Part shown: positions 62,509-64,000 of the stretch, one piece after another
Position numbering within the stretch: position 1 is the stretch's first letter
How the letters are laid out: the number at the start of each line of letters is the position of its first letter
Made by a program: the position numbers and the translations under genes
Notes under the pieces: generated by a model
Database searches by the model: none
The model's input: the letters and a program-made list of their open reading frames with translations, nothing else
Told to the model about the DNA's origin: nothing
Source: Lautropia dentalis
Lineage (GTDB): Bacteria > Pseudomonadota > Gammaproteobacteria > Burkholderiales > Burkholderiaceae_E
NCBI RefSeq assembly: GCF_003892345.1
Contig: NZ_RRUE01000001.1
Span: forward strand, 1,504,078 to 1,568,077
DNA length: 64,000 bases
Direction of reading: 5' to 3'

Positions 62509-63798
62509 TCAGCCCATCGCCGCCGCCAGGCTCTTCTCTGCCAGCGCCACGGTCTGGTCGATATCCGCGTCCGTGTGGGCCGATGACAGGAAGAAGGCCT
62601 CCACCGGCGAGGGGGGCAGATAGACGCCGCCGTCCAGCATCAGGTGGTAGAAGCGTTTGTACTGCTCCAGATTCTGGTCGGTGGCTTCCTCGAAATACGT
62701 CGGGGGCGTGGCGCGGAAATACATGCCGCCCAGGCCGCCGAGCGCGCGGGCGCTGAAGGCGGCGCCGGTCTTTTTCGCGGCGGCGTTCAGGCCGTCCACC
62801 AGCCGATTCATCTTCCGGGTCAGTTCGTCATGAAAGCCCGGTTTCGAGATCAGGTCCAGCGTGGCGATGCCGGCCGCCATGGCAATCGGGTTGCCCGAGA
62901 GCGTGCCGGCCTGATAGACATTGCCCAGCGGCGCAAAGCGCTCCATGATTTTCGCCGGTCCGGCCACGGCACCCACCGGCATGCCGCCCCCGATCACCTT
63001 GCCGAAGGTGGTGAGATCGGGCGTGATGCCGCACCAGCCCTGGGCGCCCGTGAGCGTGACCCGAAAGCCCGACATCACCTCGTCGAAGATCAGCAGGGCG
63101 CCGTACTGGGTACACAGGTCCCGCAGCCCCTGCAGGAAGCCCCCGACCGGGACCATCAGGTTCATGTTGCCCGGAATGGGCTCGACGATCAGGCAGGCCA
63201 CATCATCCGGGTACTGCTCGAAGAGCGCACGCACGCTCTCCAGATCGTTGTAGCGGGCGATCAGCGTATGCTTGACCACATCTTCCGGCACGCCGGCCGA
63301 GCTGGGGTTGCCGAAGGCCAGGGCGCCGCTGCCGGCCTTCACCAGCAGGCTGTCGGCCGTACCGTGGTAGCAGCCCTCGAACTTGATGATGCGGTTGCGC
63401 CCCGTATAGCCGCGGGCCAGCCGCAGTGCCGACATGGTGGATTCCGTGCCGGAACTCGTAAAGCGCACGCGTTCCACGTGCGGGAACATGGCGCAGATCT
63501 TCTCGGCGAGCACGCTCTCGTTCACGCAGGGCGCGCCATACGACAGCCCGTTGGCTGCAGCGGCCTGCACGGCGGCAATCACCTCCGGGTGGGCGTGCCC
63601 GACGATGGCCGGCCCCCAGGAACCCACATAGTCGATGTAGCGCTTGCCTTCCACATCCCACAGGTACGCACCCCCGGCCCGCTGGATGAAGCGCGGCGTG
63701 CCTCCCACGGCCCGGAAGGCCCGTACGGCCGAGTTGACCCCACCGACCAGAACCTGGCTGGCCCGGTCGAATTCCTGCTGGTTGGTCTGCTGCGTCAT
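62509..63798 (-). CDS. hemL: Glutamate-1-semialdehyde 2,1-aminomutase
   Basis: 429 residues. [20 protein letters not shown] and [20 protein letters not shown] start it; [39 protein letters not shown], and the PLP-lysine motif [17 protein letters not shown] follow. Converts glutamate-1-semialdehyde to 5-aminolevulinate in the C5 haem pathway. ATG 63798 chosen by family; the frame is open upstream into the unrelated region 63799-63963. Confidence 0.97.
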   Translation of the reverse strand: MTQQTNQQEFDRASQVLVGGVNSAVRAFRAVGGTPRFIQRAGGAYLWDVEGKRYIDYVGSWGPAIVGHAHPEVIAAVQAAAANGLSYGAPCVNESVLAEKICAMFPHVERVRFTSSGTESTMSALRLARGYTGRNRIIKFEGCYHGTADSLLVKAGSGALAFGNPSSAGVPEDVVKHTLIARYNDLESVRALFEQYPDDVACLIVEPIPGNMNLMVPVGGFLQGLRDLCTQYGALLIFDEVMSGFRVTLTGAQGWCGITPDLTTFGKVIGGGMPVGAVAGPAKIMERFAPLGNVYQAGTLSGNPIAMAAGIATLDLISKPGFHDELTRKMNRLVDGLNAAAKKTGAAFSARALGGLGGMYFRATPPTYFEEATDQNLEQYKRFYHLMLDGGVYLPPSPVEAFFLSSAHTDADIDQTVALAEKSLAAAMG

Positions 63799-64000
63799 GC
63801 TGGTTCCTTGCAATGCGGATGGAGAAGACGGATGCCCCGCATTGTGCGTCCATCGGTGCGCGGATGCAAAGATCACCGCGCAGGGTTGCTGCAGCCGCAG
63901 CGCCCCGTTCTGCCCCGTCCGTCGGCCAGAGGCATCCTTCCATCGTCCCTGGCCCATGTGCATCCCCCGTTTTTGTTGGTCTGTTTCTACACGGACGATC

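Overview
The window is a chromosomal segment of a high-GC betaproteobacterium, most likely Burkholderiales. This rests on core gene order and families: rpmB-rpmG, slpA-ispH, zapA followed by 6S RNA, bamE-dapB, nadK-recN divergent from hrcA, grpE-dnaK-dnaJ, and a Neisseria PilB-like TlpA/MsrA/MsrB fusion. Lautropia or a close relative is a guess from style (Ala/Gly-rich, repeat-laden proteins); no rRNA is present to settle it.

Layout. 1-4.5 kb: end of a TonB-dependent receptor, ribosomal protein operon rpmB-rpmG, radC, slpA-ispH and a glutaredoxin-like protein. 4.6-8.8 kb: a Tat-exported copper-storage-like protein, glycerate 2-kinase and a nucleobase permease. 9-12.8 kb: a LysR regulator divergent from pirin, glutathione S-transferase and FMN reductase genes, a likely electrophile/quinone stress unit. 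12.9-15.3 kb: an accessory patch with a truncated ImmA/IrrE peptidase, a DUF4160 remnant fused head to head with it, DUF2442, two tiny overlapping ORFs, tRNA-Thr(CGU) and a FitAB toxin-antitoxin pair with a palindromic operator. 15.3-24.2 kb: SDR protein, ferredoxin-reductase, PilB-like Msr fusion, serine hydrolase/TetR pair, a candidate small RNA, a Trp-rich membrane protein and lgt. 24.3-30.4 kb: an orphan RHH protein behind one giant gene encoding 1958 residues with about 13 repeats of roughly 125 residues. 30.8-36.7 kb: 6S RNA, zapA, a ZapB-like coiled coil, dsbD, dapB and bamE. 36.8-48.3 kb: an MdtABC-like RND efflux set, interrupted by a bile-acid:sodium-symporter-family gene before the outer membrane factor. 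48.5-52.9 kb: recN, nadK, hrcA. 52.9-54.5 kb: an insertion between hrcA and hemH holding a truncated AlbA_2 gene, a ParA-type ATPase and a C-terminal remnant on the other strand. 54.5-64 kb: hemH, LysE-type exporter, LysM/BON protein, grpE, dnaK, dnaJ, a DUF29 protein and hemL.

The heat-shock genes form a functional group: HrcA is the candidate repressor, and grpE and dnaK each have a convincing sigma-32-type promoter. A recurrent oddity is short tandem repeats: units of 15, 36, 21 and 18 bp lie in frame inside radC, the permease, the RND adaptor and the LysE exporter, and units of 9, 30 and 14 bp lie between genes. Many otherwise conserved proteins also carry long low-complexity insertions.

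All calls come from reading the sequence and the family knowledge named in each entry; no database search was run. Start codons of long GC-rich frames (radC, the SDR protein, the giant gene) are the least certain coordinates.
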